Shown here: positions 52,929-61,672 of the stretch, one piece after another | Numbering within the stretch: position 1 is the first letter of the stretch | How the letters are laid out: every line of letters begins with the position of its first letter | Assembly: GCF_025136295.1 (NCBI RefSeq) | Contig: NZ_CP062788.1 | Location: forward strand, 1,395,001 to 1,459,000 | Source: Aestuariispira ectoiniformans | Lineage (GTDB): Bacteria; Pseudomonadota; Alphaproteobacteria; UBA8366; Aestuariispiraceae | Reading direction: 5' to 3' | DNA: 64,000 nt | Notes under the pieces: model-generated | The model's input: the letters and a program-made list of their open reading frames with translations, nothing else | Database searches by the model: none | What the model was told of the DNA's origin: nothing | Made by a program: the position numbers and the translations under genes

Positions 52929-54707
52929 TCATAGCGGAAATTGAGACGGCAGGACAAAGGCCAATATCACCCCTCCGGCGATCAATGCACCACGAAGCCA
53001 GATTGCTTTCGGTGCAATCAGGCCATAGGAAATCAGTGCCAGGGCCAGTCCGGTTGTAATCGCGCCTGTGATGGCGGCGAACGGGTGGTGAGCAAATTCG
53101 ATAAGGGACGGATTGGCGACCATCGCCAGGGGAATGATATAGAGGCCAAGCCCCAGCGCCATGGCGTTCCAGGCAACCTGCAGCCAGTTTTCCCCGACCA
53201 TACCGGCGGCGATGAAAACCGCCCCGCAAACGGGAGGGGTGATGGTTGACAACAAGGCAAACCAGAAGACGAACAGATGGGCCTGCAGGGCGGACAATCC
53301 CAGGTTCATCAAGGCCGGGCCTGCGACGGATACGCAGATCACATAGGCTGCTGTGGTGGGGACTTCCATACCCAATATCAGGCAGGCCAATGCTGTGAGC
53401 AACAGGGCGGGCCAGAGCAATCCTCCCGAGCCGGACAGGATGAGAGAGGTGATCTTTACCCCCAGTCCCGTGATGCCCAACACACCGATAATGATGGAGG
53501 CGCAGAGGATAATGGCGGCGATGGTTGCGATCTGCTGGCCTGCGCCAAGGCAGGCCTGTTCGGCGCGTTCCAGCGTCCGGCGCCAGTTGAAATTCAATCT
53601 GCCATTTAAGAGCAGCAAAGCCGCGCCAGCCAGGATCGCCAGGCAGGCGGCATATTGAGGCGTGTAACCGGCCCCGAACATCCCCCAGAGAAGCAGGGTG
53701 AAGGGCACCAGGAAAAAGGCGGACGTTACCAAGACGGTCCGCATGGGCGGGTGTTCGTCTTCAGGCAGGCCTTTCAGGTCATGGCGGCTGGCGAAGGCGT
53801 TGATGCCGAACCAGACGGCAGCGAAATACAAAACTGCGGGCAGGAAGGCCGCCGCCATGATTTCCGTGTATGGCGTCCCGGTGAGTTCAACCATCACAAA
53901 GGCCCCGGCCCCCATCAAAGGCGGCATGATCTGGCCGCCGGAGGAGGCGACGGCCTCGACCGCCGCTGCCAGTGCCTTCGGATAGCCCAGTCTTGTCATG
54001 GCGGGCAGGGTGATGGCCCCGGTTGAGGCAACATTGGCAGAGGCTGATCCTGAAATGGAGCCGAATAAGGCGGAGGAAACGACAGATACCTTTGCCGCTC
54101 CGCCTTTCAGGCGGCCCGCCGCAGCAGCGGCCACATTCATAAAGCCCTGGCCCGCTTCGCCCGCATTCAGGACAGCCCCGAAGATCACGAAAATGGCGAC
54201 GATATTGACCGATACGCCGGTCAGCTTGCCCCAGACCCCGCCCTCGGCAATGGTCAAAGTTCCGAGAAAACTGGAAAGCGGCACACCGGCATGACCGAAT
54301 TCGCCGGGGATATGCTGTCCCCAAAGGCCATAGGCCAGGGCGGTGGCCGCGACCAAGGGCAGCGGCCAGCCGATGGCGCGCCGGGCCATTTCAAGAACGA
54401 TCAGCAGCAGGGCAACGGCCATCGCTGTTTGGTAGTCGTTGGTGAGGAAGCCGTATTGATCGCCGAGGCTGGACTCATTCGCCGCAATCCACAGGCAGAT
54501 ACCAATGCCGACGGCTCCCAGGATGACGCCACTGACCTTCTGGCCCTTTGTTTTTGCCATGAACAGCATGACCCAGGGCAGGGCCAGTGCCATGTGCAGG
54601 GGGCGGCTGACCAGGTTGGGGATCAGGCCCGTGAAGATCAGCCAAAGATGAAAACCGATCGAAAGTGCGCCAAGCGCAGGCCAGATGAGGCGGTTGAATT
54701 GCGGCAT
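52929..54707 (-). CDS. TRAP transporter fused permease (DctQM, TAXI-type)
   Basis: The 592-residue protein has about 16 membrane spans: an N-terminal 4-span DctQ-like part (about 1-130) fused to a 12-span DctM part. The DctM part has segments typical of TAXI-associated permeases (GSISGSASANVASTGAITLPAM near 210 and GGQIMPPLMGAGAFVMVE near 250). It uses the ion gradient to import an organic acid with the binding protein encoded just upstream. A terminator-type hairpin separates the two genes. Confidence 0.93.
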   Translation of the reverse strand: MPQFNRLIWPALGALSIGFHLWLIFTGLIPNLVSRPLHMALALPWVMLFMAKTKGQKVSGVILGAVGIGICLWIAANESSLGDQYGFLTNDYQTAMAVALLLIVLEMARRAIGWPLPLVAATALAYGLWGQHIPGEFGHAGVPLSSFLGTLTIAEGGVWGKLTGVSVNIVAIFVIFGAVLNAGEAGQGFMNVAAAAAGRLKGGAAKVSVVSSALFGSISGSASANVASTGAITLPAMTRLGYPKALAAAVEAVASSGGQIMPPLMGAGAFVMVELTGTPYTEIMAAAFLPAVLYFAAVWFGINAFASRHDLKGLPEDEHPPMRTVLVTSAFFLVPFTLLLWGMFGAGYTPQYAACLAILAGAALLLLNGRLNFNWRRTLERAEQACLGAGQQIATIAAIILCASIIIGVLGITGLGVKITSLILSGSGGLLWPALLLTALACLILGMEVPTTAAYVICVSVAGPALMNLGLSALQAHLFVFWFALLSTITPPVCGAVFIAAGMVGENWLQVAWNAMALGLGLYIIPLAMVANPSLIEFAHHPFAAITGAITTGLALALISYGLIAPKAIWLRGALIAGGVILAFVLPSQFPL

Positions 54708-54721
54708 TGTGATTACTCTGA

Positions 54722-54749
54722 CAAAAAGGCCCGGAGGGGACTCCGGGCG
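54722..54749 (-). terminator. Attenuating terminator between TAXI binding-protein and permease genes
   Basis: On the minus strand, gcccggag and ctccgggc form a perfect 8-bp stem with a 4-base loop, followed by ctttttg. It would stop part of the transcription after the abundant binding protein and before the permease, which begins 15 bases later. Confidence 0.8.
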
Positions 54750-54773
54750 CTTAATGATTCGGGACAGTATAGA

Positions 54774-55727
54774 TTAACGCTGTGCGTCGGTGACCGGGAA
54801 GCCCGCTTCCTCGTAATATTTCAAGGCGCCGGGGTGGAGTTTGCCCGTGATGTTGGACATCAACCCCTTGTCGACACCTTTCCACCAGGCGGCTTCGCTG
54901 CCCATTTTGGCCTTCTGTTCCCAGAAAGTCTTGGTCAGCTCATAGGCCGTGTCGTTATCCATCTGCGTGGTGGTGTAGGCCACGACCGGCAGGGAGGTTG
55001 TGCTGATCGCTTTATCCTGCCCGGCGTAGGTGCCCGCGGGAATGACCAGTTTCGTACGTTTGGTCTTGGCGATCTGGTCGTCGGTCAGCGACAGGACGTT
55101 GACGCCCGTGCCGGCGGCGGCTTCGATCACGTTGGGTGCGGGCCAGGAACCGGCAGTGACAAATCCGTCGATCTGGCCGTTCTTCAGGGCCGGGACCGCG
55201 TTGGACAGTTCCATGTCAATCAGGGATACCTTGCCTTCCAGCCCGAACAGGCCGAGGTATTTGGCGCCTTCACGGGCCCCGAAAGACCCCTTGCCGATCA
55301 GGATTTTCTTACCTTCCATATCCGCAAACGTCTTGATCCCGCTATCGTCGCGCATGACGAAATGCATGGTCAGGGACGGAATGGGGAACAGGGCCCGGAT
55401 TTCGTCGAACTTCGGGTTGGACTTGTCCTTGAACATGGCCTTGCCGCCCTGGGCGAGCTTTACCAGTACCGGCGGGGTGGTGAAAACATAGTTACCGGGG
55501 CGGACGGCGGCTTCCATCACGTTCTGGACGGACCCTTGGCTTTCTTCCACGGTGACGATGACGTCACCCTTGGTGCCGGCCTTCATGGCTTCGGCGATCT
55601 GGACCGCCATCTGATAATAGGATGAACTGGTCTTCGCGGATTTGTAGGTCACGCGGGTTTCCGCCTGCGATGCGGTGGCGGTCATCAGACCTAGGGCCAG
55701 AAGGCCCGCGGCTTTCAATAATTTCAT
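54774..55727 (-). CDS. TAXI-family TRAP solute-binding protein
   Basis: The 317-residue protein has a signal peptide (MKLLKAAGLLALGLMTATAS, cut after QA). The TAXI domain opens YKSAKTSSSYYQMAVQIAEAM and carries ILIGKGSFGAREGAK near 150. It binds a small organic anion in the periplasm for the fused permease. The ATG at 55727 has a ggggagga site; an upstream in-frame start would place residues before the signal peptide. Ligand unknown. Confidence 0.92.
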   Translation of the reverse strand: MKLLKAAGLLALGLMTATASQAETRVTYKSAKTSSSYYQMAVQIAEAMKAGTKGDVIVTVEESQGSVQNVMEAAVRPGNYVFTTPPVLVKLAQGGKAMFKDKSNPKFDEIRALFPIPSLTMHFVMRDDSGIKTFADMEGKKILIGKGSFGAREGAKYLGLFGLEGKVSLIDMELSNAVPALKNGQIDGFVTAGSWPAPNVIEAAAGTGVNVLSLTDDQIAKTKRTKLVIPAGTYAGQDKAISTTSLPVVAYTTTQMDNDTAYELTKTFWEQKAKMGSEAAWWKGVDKGLMSNITGKLHPGALKYYEEAGFPVTDAQR

Positions 55728-55861
55728 CTTGTCCTCCCCAGGTGAAACGACTTTGCTGGCCATTTAAGATATGGCGAATATTTGTGCTAGACATAGACGA
55801 TGAAGAGGCGGATGAAAACAGCTTCTGACACAAAAGCAGTTGTTCCGCAGGCGATAGGATG

Positions 55862-55889
55862 CTGTGTCAGGGCTTATGCCCCGACACAG
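55862..55889 (-). terminator. Long hairpin overlapping the FAH-family stop codon
   Basis: ctgtgtcagggc and gccccgacacag form a 12-bp stem with one mismatch and a 4-base loop, spanning the stop codon at 55874-55876. There is no T run after it, so it may protect the mRNA end as well as terminate. Confidence 0.5.
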
Positions 55890-56716
55890 GTTAATTCCTG
55901 ACTGCCCAGGCCCTCAACGCCCAATTCCATGACATCACCGGCTTTCAGGAAGACCGGCGGCTTCTGGCCCAGGCCGACGCCGGGCGGTGTGCCCGTGGAA
56001 ATGATGTCACCCGGCTCCAGCGTCATGAAGCGTGACAGATAGCTGATCAGGAAAGGCACCTGATAGATCATGGTTTCCGTCGAGCCGTCCTGGAAGCGGT
56101 GGCCGTTGACCGACAGCCATAACGGCAGGTTCTGCGGGTCGGCGATTTCATCTTTGGTGACCAGCCAGGGGCCGATGGGGGCAAAGGTATCGTGGCTTTT
56201 TCCCTTTACCCATTGCCCGGCGTGATGAATCTGGAAATCCCGCTCGGAAATGTCATTGACGACGCAATATCCCGCAATATGGTCCATCGCCGCGTCTTCG
56301 GTCACATATTTGGCGCGCTTGCCGATGACCACGCCCAGTTCCACTTCCCAATCGGTTTTCGTGGCACCGCGGGGGATTTCGACAGTGTCCGTCGGGCCGC
56401 AGATGGCCGAGGTTGCCTTGAAGAAGATAACCGGTTCCGGTGGCACTTCCATACCTGCCTCTGCGGCATGATCGGAATAGTTCAGTCCGATGCAGACCAG
56501 TTTGCCCGGTCGTGCGACGCAGGCACCGATGCGGGGGCTGTTCTCTACAACGGGTAATGAGGTCGGATCGATGGCGGCAAGCCGCTGCAAAACATCATCT
56601 GTGATGGTCTGCGGTGTCAGGTCCGCCACATGGCTGCTGAGGTCGCGGATATTACCGTCGGAATCCAACAGCCCCGGTTGTTCTGCGCCTGCAGGACCGT
56701 AACGAAGTAACTTCAT
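55874..56716 (-). CDS. Fumarylacetoacetate hydrolase (FAH) family protein
   Basis: In the 280-residue protein, the C-terminal FAH domain (about 70-278) has metal-binding Glu residues in DWEVELGVVIGKRAKY near 120 and Asp in VNDISERDFQ near 150. ISTGTPPGVGLG near 245 is also diagnostic. Family members are acylpyruvases, ureidoglycolate lyase-like enzymes or oxaloacetate decarboxylases; which applies is not visible. It lies 147 bases downstream of the TRAP binding-protein start region, in the same direction, so it could act on the imported acid. The ATG at 56716 has aaaggt upstream. Confidence 0.88.
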   Translation of the reverse strand: MKLLRYGPAGAEQPGLLDSDGNIRDLSSHVADLTPQTITDDVLQRLAAIDPTSLPVVENSPRIGACVARPGKLVCIGLNYSDHAAEAGMEVPPEPVIFFKATSAICGPTDTVEIPRGATKTDWEVELGVVIGKRAKYVTEDAAMDHIAGYCVVNDISERDFQIHHAGQWVKGKSHDTFAPIGPWLVTKDEIADPQNLPLWLSVNGHRFQDGSTETMIYQVPFLISYLSRFMTLEPGDIISTGTPPGVGLGQKPPVFLKAGDVMELGVEGLGSQELTCVGA

Positions 56717-56902
56717 GAAAATACCTTTCGCACCTGTTCTGTTGTCGCTGCTTGTCGTTCCCGGCGCGACTCTTTTGATTGCGGGTATCATTCAATCTAA
56801 GGCTAATGAATTCAAGGGGGCAGCGTTGCAAAGACTTGTGCGGGGTTGTTGAAAATGGCCGCCGGACGCACTTTCCAATAGCGGTAGGCCTCGGTTTCCC
56901 GA

Positions 56903-57928
56903 CTAGATGTCAAGGAGTGCGATCAGGCCGAAGCTGATGATGACGAGCGTGAGGATCGACAGGCTTGCGGTTATGATGATGCGCCCGCCTGCGTGGCAGA
57001 CGGAACGTAGGTCAACCGTCAGGCCGAGGCCTGCCATGGCAATGACGGTCAGGGCATTGGACCCCGTGTTGAATGTTGCGGCCAGATCATCGTGGATGAT
57101 GCCGATGGACCGCAACACCATCATGACGGCAAAGCCGATGATGAACCAGGGCAGGACCTGATCGAGCCGAAAGGACGTCCGGGCACCGCGTTGCCGGAAG
57201 GTGGCGAGGCCCAGGAGAACGGGGCCAAGCATCAAAACACGGATCAACTTTACCAGTGTTCCGGTTTGCACGGCAATCGCCCCACCGGGTTGGGCGGCGG
57301 CCAGGACCTGCGGGACGGCGTAGACCGTCAGGCCAGAGAGCACACCGTATTCAATGCCCGTCATGGAAAAGAGATGAAGGGTAAGGGGAAGGAGGAGGAC
57401 CACTAAAACCCCGAGCACGGCCGTGAAGGCGATGGCCGAGGCGACGTCATCGCTTTTTGCGCCGATGACGGGGGCGACGGCCGCGACCGCCGAATTGCCG
57501 CAGATTGAATTACCGCAGGCAACGAGCATCGCCAGCTTTCGGTTCAGCCTGAACAGGCGTCCCAACAGATAACTTGTCGGGATGACCACGACCACAAGAA
57601 AGACGACACCTGCCACAAGTTCAAAGCCCGCCGCCTCGATCGCGCCGAGGCTGATGGACGCGCCCAGCAGAACAATCGCGGCTTCCATGACACGTTTGGC
57701 GCAAAAGGATATACCGGGCTCGAAGAGTTCTCCCAATGGAATGAAGGTGCGGACCAATGCGCCCATCACAATCGCAAGGACAAGGTTCTCAATGAACTTG
57801 CCGCCGAAGGCGTGAAACTCGATTGCCTCTGTCAGGAAGGCCGTGGCGGATATGGCGATGGCGAGGATGAGCCCGGGCAGGACGGGAATACAGTTTGTAA
57901 CAAAGGGCCGGGCCTTGAAGCTGTGCAT
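56903..57928 (-). CDS. YeiH/UPF0324 family putative sulfate/sulfonate exporter
   Basis: The 341-residue protein has about ten membrane spans and the family signature ACGNSICGNSAVAAVAPVIGA near 150. It is divergent from a LysR-type gene, the standard yeiE-yeiH layout. Members have been linked to export of sulfite- or sulfonate-derived anions, but the transported ion is not settled. The ATG at 57928 is used; an upstream TTG is possible. Confidence 0.87.
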   Translation of the reverse strand: MHSFKARPFVTNCIPVLPGLILAIAISATAFLTEAIEFHAFGGKFIENLVLAIVMGALVRTFIPLGELFEPGISFCAKRVMEAAIVLLGASISLGAIEAAGFELVAGVVFLVVVVIPTSYLLGRLFRLNRKLAMLVACGNSICGNSAVAAVAPVIGAKSDDVASAIAFTAVLGVLVVLLLPLTLHLFSMTGIEYGVLSGLTVYAVPQVLAAAQPGGAIAVQTGTLVKLIRVLMLGPVLLGLATFRQRGARTSFRLDQVLPWFIIGFAVMMVLRSIGIIHDDLAATFNTGSNALTVIAMAGLGLTVDLRSVCHAGGRIIITASLSILTLVIISFGLIALLDI

Positions 57929-57956
57929 GGGAAAATCCAAAAATTAGGAACAACTC

Positions 57957-58038
57957 ATGCATATTGCCTCATGTGATCATATTAAAAAATCGAATAATAT
58001 TTGATGATTTATGCAGTTTAGTCTAACAATATATGCAT
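57957..58038. promoter_or_regulatory. AT-rich LysR-type control region between yeiH and the lysR gene
   Basis: The gap carries ATATTA-N10-TAATAT (57979-58000), a dyad with T-N11-A spacing as bound by LysR regulators. A second, wider pair, ATGCATATT (57957-57965) and AATATATGCAT (58028-58038), flanks it. Both support autoregulation and control of yeiH by the LysR protein. Confidence 0.5.
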
Positions 58039-58939
58039 GATGACATTCGAACAACTTGCTGTCTTTGTTGCCGTTGCTGAACGGGAACATCTGACCCAGG
58101 CGGCGGAACGCCTGCATCTGACGCCTTCTGCTGTCAGTTCGGCATTGCGTAAGCTGGAGGAAACTTATGCCATCAGGTTGTTTGACCGTGTGGGGCGAGG
58201 ACTGGTTCTCACGACCGAAGGGCGTTTGTTTCTCAACGAGGCGCGCGCGATCCTGGATCGCATGCAGTCCGCGGAGCGCTTTCTGGGTGAACTGGGTGGC
58301 CTCGACCGCGGTTCGCTCTGCATTGCGGCCAGTCAAACAATCGCCAACCATTGGCTCCCCGATATTCTGATGCGTTTCCACGCGCGATATCCCGGGATCG
58401 CGATCTCACTGCAGATCGGAAACAGTGCAGAGGTTGCCAAACTTGTCGAAAGCGGTACGGCGGAAGTCGGTTATATCGAGGGGAACCTGGAAAATCCCGT
58501 GCTGTCCCGGCGTCCGGTGGCAGACGATGCGCTTATGGTTGTCACGCGGCCCGATCATCCGCTGGCGGAATGCACCTCGGTCTCGGCGGCGGAACTTGTG
58601 GCGCGCTCTGCCTGGGTCCTGCGCGAACGCGGTTCCGGCACGCGCGAGGTCTTCGAGACGGCGATGGAAGTGGCGGACATGGAGCCCACTGCGTTGGATG
58701 TGGTCATGGAGCTTCCCTCCAACGAGGCGGTGCTTTGTGCGCTCCGGTCGGATCAGGATGCGCGCCCGGTTGCGGGTGTTGTCTCCTGTGTCGTGGCTGC
58801 GCCCTGGATCGCCATGGGCGCGCTCACCCGGATTGCCTTTGACCTGCCCGTTCGCACATTCACCCTGCTCAGTCATAAGGATCGTCACGTCAGCAAAGCA
58901 GCCGAACAGTTCGCCGAGCTCAGTCTGTCGCGCCTTTAA
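58037..58939 (+). CDS. LysR-family regulator (YeiE/CbbR-like)
   Basis: The 300-residue protein has an N-terminal winged helix (residues 1-60; LAVFVAVAEREHLTQAAERL, then HLTPSAVSSALRKLEE) and a periplasmic-binding-like effector domain opening SLCIAASQTIANHWLPDIL. Similarity in layout to YeiE and the divergent yeiH gene suggest that it controls the exporter. The effector could be a sulfur anion; this is inference. Confidence 0.9.
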   Translation: MMTFEQLAVFVAVAEREHLTQAAERLHLTPSAVSSALRKLEETYAIRLFDRVGRGLVLTTEGRLFLNEARAILDRMQSAERFLGELGGLDRGSLCIAASQTIANHWLPDILMRFHARYPGIAISLQIGNSAEVAKLVESGTAEVGYIEGNLENPVLSRRPVADDALMVVTRPDHPLAECTSVSAAELVARSAWVLRERGSGTREVFETAMEVADMEPTALDVVMELPSNEAVLCALRSDQDARPVAGVVSCVVAAPWIAMGALTRIAFDLPVRTFTLLSHKDRHVSKAAEQFAELSLSRL

Positions 58940-59092
58940 TTCGCTATGTTGATTGATACGGTGAGAAAAAATCGCTTTTTGTTAGGCGTCCAGTCCGATA
59001 AGTAGCCTCCTTCACTGACACCGAAGCAATGTCAGGTATGCAGAGGCGCGATTTCCGCGCCTGATGTTGCGTAACCGGAGTATTCCCAGGCT

Positions 59093-60943
59093 ATGGCTCG
59101 ACTGACCGGGGTTATACAAACTCTTTTGCCGTTCCGTGATTTCCTGCCCGCAACCCATTGGTTGGCGGAGATCAGGGACAAGCAGGCCCTGGCCAGCGAT
59201 TGCATTGCGGGCCTGACCGGCGCGGCCTTTGCCCTGCCGCAGGGGGTTGCCTTTGCGATTATTGCGGGCCTGCCGCCGGAATATGGGCTTTATACCGCCA
59301 TTGTCTGTTCGGTGGTTGCCGCGATTTTCGGCGACAGTCGACAGATGGTGACGGGCCCGACCACGGCAATTTCGATCCTGGTCTTTTCCACCGTGTCCCA
59401 GCATGCGGTGCCGGGCACGGATCGGTTTGTCGCGCTGGCGCTGACATTGACCTTTCTGGTCGGTGTGTTCCAGGTGGGCTTTGCCCTGTTGCGGGCCGGG
59501 CGACTGGCGAATTTCGTGTCGCATTCGGTGATCGTCGGCTTTACCGCCGGTGCGGCGGTGCTGATCGTGACCAGCCAGGTTAGGCATGTCTTCGGCCTTG
59601 ATCTGGCTGAAGGGCTCAGCGCCTTTGAAACCTGGGAAGCTCTGGTGAACCGGATATCGTCGGTCAACGTGGCGTCGGCCTCCCTGTGTTTTGCGACGCT
59701 GGCAGTGATTGTGGGCTTTCGCCGGTTCCTGCCGCGCAGCCCCTTCATGCTGATTGCGCTGGTCGGTGGCAGTCTGGTTGCCTATCTGATCGACGCCCGC
59801 GCCTTCGGTATTGCCTATTTGCCGGGAATTCCGGACAGTCTGCCCGTGCCGACGCTGCCGGCGCTGGACTCGCGCAGTCTTAAACTGTTGTCGACCGATG
59901 CGCTCGCCATTGCGGTTTTTGGGATCATCGAGGCGATTTCCATTGCCCAGGCCCTGTCGTTGAAGACCCAGCACCCCGTCAATGTCACCCGGGAAGTCAG
60001 CGGCCAGGGGATGGCGAACCTGATCGGCAGTTTCGTCGGCGGCTATGCGGTTTCCGGCTCCTTCACGCGGTCAGGCCTGAATTTCCAGGCCGGTGCAGTC
60101 ACGCCTCTGGCCGTTATCATTTCCAGTGTCCTGCTCGCCTTTGCGGCATGGCTGGCCGCCCCGCTGGCCTCTGAGATTCCCATGCCGGTTTTGAGCGGCG
60201 TAATCCTCTTTGTGGCCTACCGGCTGATTGACTGGGGGCAGATCCGCGAGATTCTGCAGGCGGACCTGCGCGAGGCCTGTGTGCTGGGCACGACCTTTGT
60301 GGGCACGCTGGTCCTGGATCTGGAATTCGCCATTCTGGGCGGTGTTTTCCTGTCGCTGATCTTCTATCTGAACCGCAGCTCCAGCCCGGCGGTCTTCCGG
60401 CTCGCGCCTGACCCGGACCAACCCAATCGCCGCCTCGTGCATCGGGATATCAAGGCCCTTGAGACCTGTCCGCAATTCGAGATTGTCGGCATTCGCGGGC
60501 CGCTGTTCTTTGGCGGTATCAGCTATGTGACGGAATGTTTCCGCGAAGTCCGCCGCCGCTCGCTACGCTGCCGGCATTTGCTGGTAGAGGCCAAAGGCAT
60601 CTCGGTGATCGACGTTGCCGCGGCGGAATTCCTGCGCGCAGAGGCGCGGATCTGGCAGCGGCGTGGCGGCAGTCTGACGATTTCCGGCATCAGCCATCAT
60701 GACCGCAACCTTCTGAAACGCGGCGGCTATCTGCGCGTGATCGGCGAAGAGAATATCTTCCTGTCCAAATCGGATGCCATTGCGGAAATCACAGATCGCC
60801 TCGACCGGTCGGTCTGCGCCCATTGCCACCTCGACGTCTTCAGCGAATGCAGCCGCCTCAAGGCACAACGGCAAGCTCAGGACCTGGAAGGCGACGTCTC
60901 CGAACCGGAAGTTGCAGTCGCACAGGAAGCGCGGGCGGGATAA
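59093..60943 (+). CDS. SulP-family anion transporter with STAS domain
   Basis: In the 616-residue protein, the membrane part (about 1-420) has the SulP signature ALPQGVAFAIIAGLPPEYGLYTA near 45-68 and GGYAVSGSFTRSGLN near 305. A cytoplasmic STAS domain spans about 455-560 (FFGGISYVTECF, then LLVEAKGISVIDVAAAEFL). A C-terminal tail carries CAHCHLDVFSEC, a possible metal site. The anion could be sulfate, bicarbonate or another; it is not decided by sequence. Confidence 0.92.
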   Translation: MARLTGVIQTLLPFRDFLPATHWLAEIRDKQALASDCIAGLTGAAFALPQGVAFAIIAGLPPEYGLYTAIVCSVVAAIFGDSRQMVTGPTTAISILVFSTVSQHAVPGTDRFVALALTLTFLVGVFQVGFALLRAGRLANFVSHSVIVGFTAGAAVLIVTSQVRHVFGLDLAEGLSAFETWEALVNRISSVNVASASLCFATLAVIVGFRRFLPRSPFMLIALVGGSLVAYLIDARAFGIAYLPGIPDSLPVPTLPALDSRSLKLLSTDALAIAVFGIIEAISIAQALSLKTQHPVNVTREVSGQGMANLIGSFVGGYAVSGSFTRSGLNFQAGAVTPLAVIISSVLLAFAAWLAAPLASEIPMPVLSGVILFVAYRLIDWGQIREILQADLREACVLGTTFVGTLVLDLEFAILGGVFLSLIFYLNRSSSPAVFRLAPDPDQPNRRLVHRDIKALETCPQFEIVGIRGPLFFGGISYVTECFREVRRRSLRCRHLLVEAKGISVIDVAAAEFLRAEARIWQRRGGSLTISGISHHDRNLLKRGGYLRVIGEENIFLSKSDAIAEITDRLDRSVCAHCHLDVFSECSRLKAQRQAQDLEGDVSEPEVAVAQEARAG

Positions 60944-60952
60944 CGGCGCGAC

Positions 60953-61672
60953 CTATATGAGGTTGTCTTCCGTCTGGCCGGGATTGAAAACTGCGATGGA
61001 ATAGCCTGGCACATGCGGTGGCAGCGCCAGCGAACAATGGCAATTGTCAAAGGGCAGGGCTATGTCGCGGACTTGCACAATGGCGGGATGCGTGAACAGC
61101 GGGGCGGTCGCCCCCAGTTGCATGTCCAGGGCAGCCAGATTATCCGCCACACCAAGGCCCGCCGCTTTCAACAGGGCTTCCTTGCGTGTCCAGCAACGGG
61201 CGAAGGCCGCTTTGCTTTTCCTTGGCGGCAATGATTCAAGATGGGATTTTTCCTGCGGGTGACAAACCAGGCCGTAATATATTTTTGCCTGACCAAGGCG
61301 CGAGAGGCTTTCGATATCAATGCCGATATCAGGTTCGTCGTGGAAGACGACGACCAGGACACCTGCACCATGGGATATATTGAAGTTGGGGTGTCCGGGC
61401 AGGAAGGGTTTGCCGCCGGGCATCCTGTCGAACGGGCGGGGAGGGCTGTCCGGCATCAGCAACCAGCGTGTCAGCATTCGCCCGAGCCCATAGGCTGCCC
61501 GGTCCCGGGCAAAGCGGTATCGTTTCTGCCGTTCCTGTTCCTCGGGCAGAAGTTGTGCACCTGGCGGTGGCGCGGCGTTTACGGCAATTGCCGCGACCAG
61601 GGCAAAACCGGACTCGCGGCAGCCCTCCCAGCGTTGTTGGAGGTTGTGATGCCAGCGGGTGATGTCCGTCAC
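60953..61672 (-). CDS. 4'-phosphopantetheinyl transferase (Sfp type)
   Basis: The 239-residue protein has KPFLPGHPNFNISHGAG near 90, Mg-binding GIDIESLSR near 115 and WTRKEALLKAAGLG near 160: the three Sfp/PPTase motifs. It activates carrier-protein domains of NRPS or PKS enzymes. The start is GTG at 61672, overlapping the SbnA-like stop (GTGA). This ties it to the diaminopropionate-type genes and suggests an NRPS assembly line to the right of the window. Confidence 0.9.
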   Translation of the reverse strand: MTDITRWHHNLQQRWEGCRESGFALVAAIAVNAAPPPGAQLLPEEQERQKRYRFARDRAAYGLGRMLTRWLLMPDSPPRPFDRMPGGKPFLPGHPNFNISHGAGVLVVVFHDEPDIGIDIESLSRLGQAKIYYGLVCHPQEKSHLESLPPRKSKAAFARCWTRKEALLKAAGLGVADNLAALDMQLGATAPLFTHPAIVQVRDIALPFDNCHCSLALPPHVPGYSIAVFNPGQTEDNLI

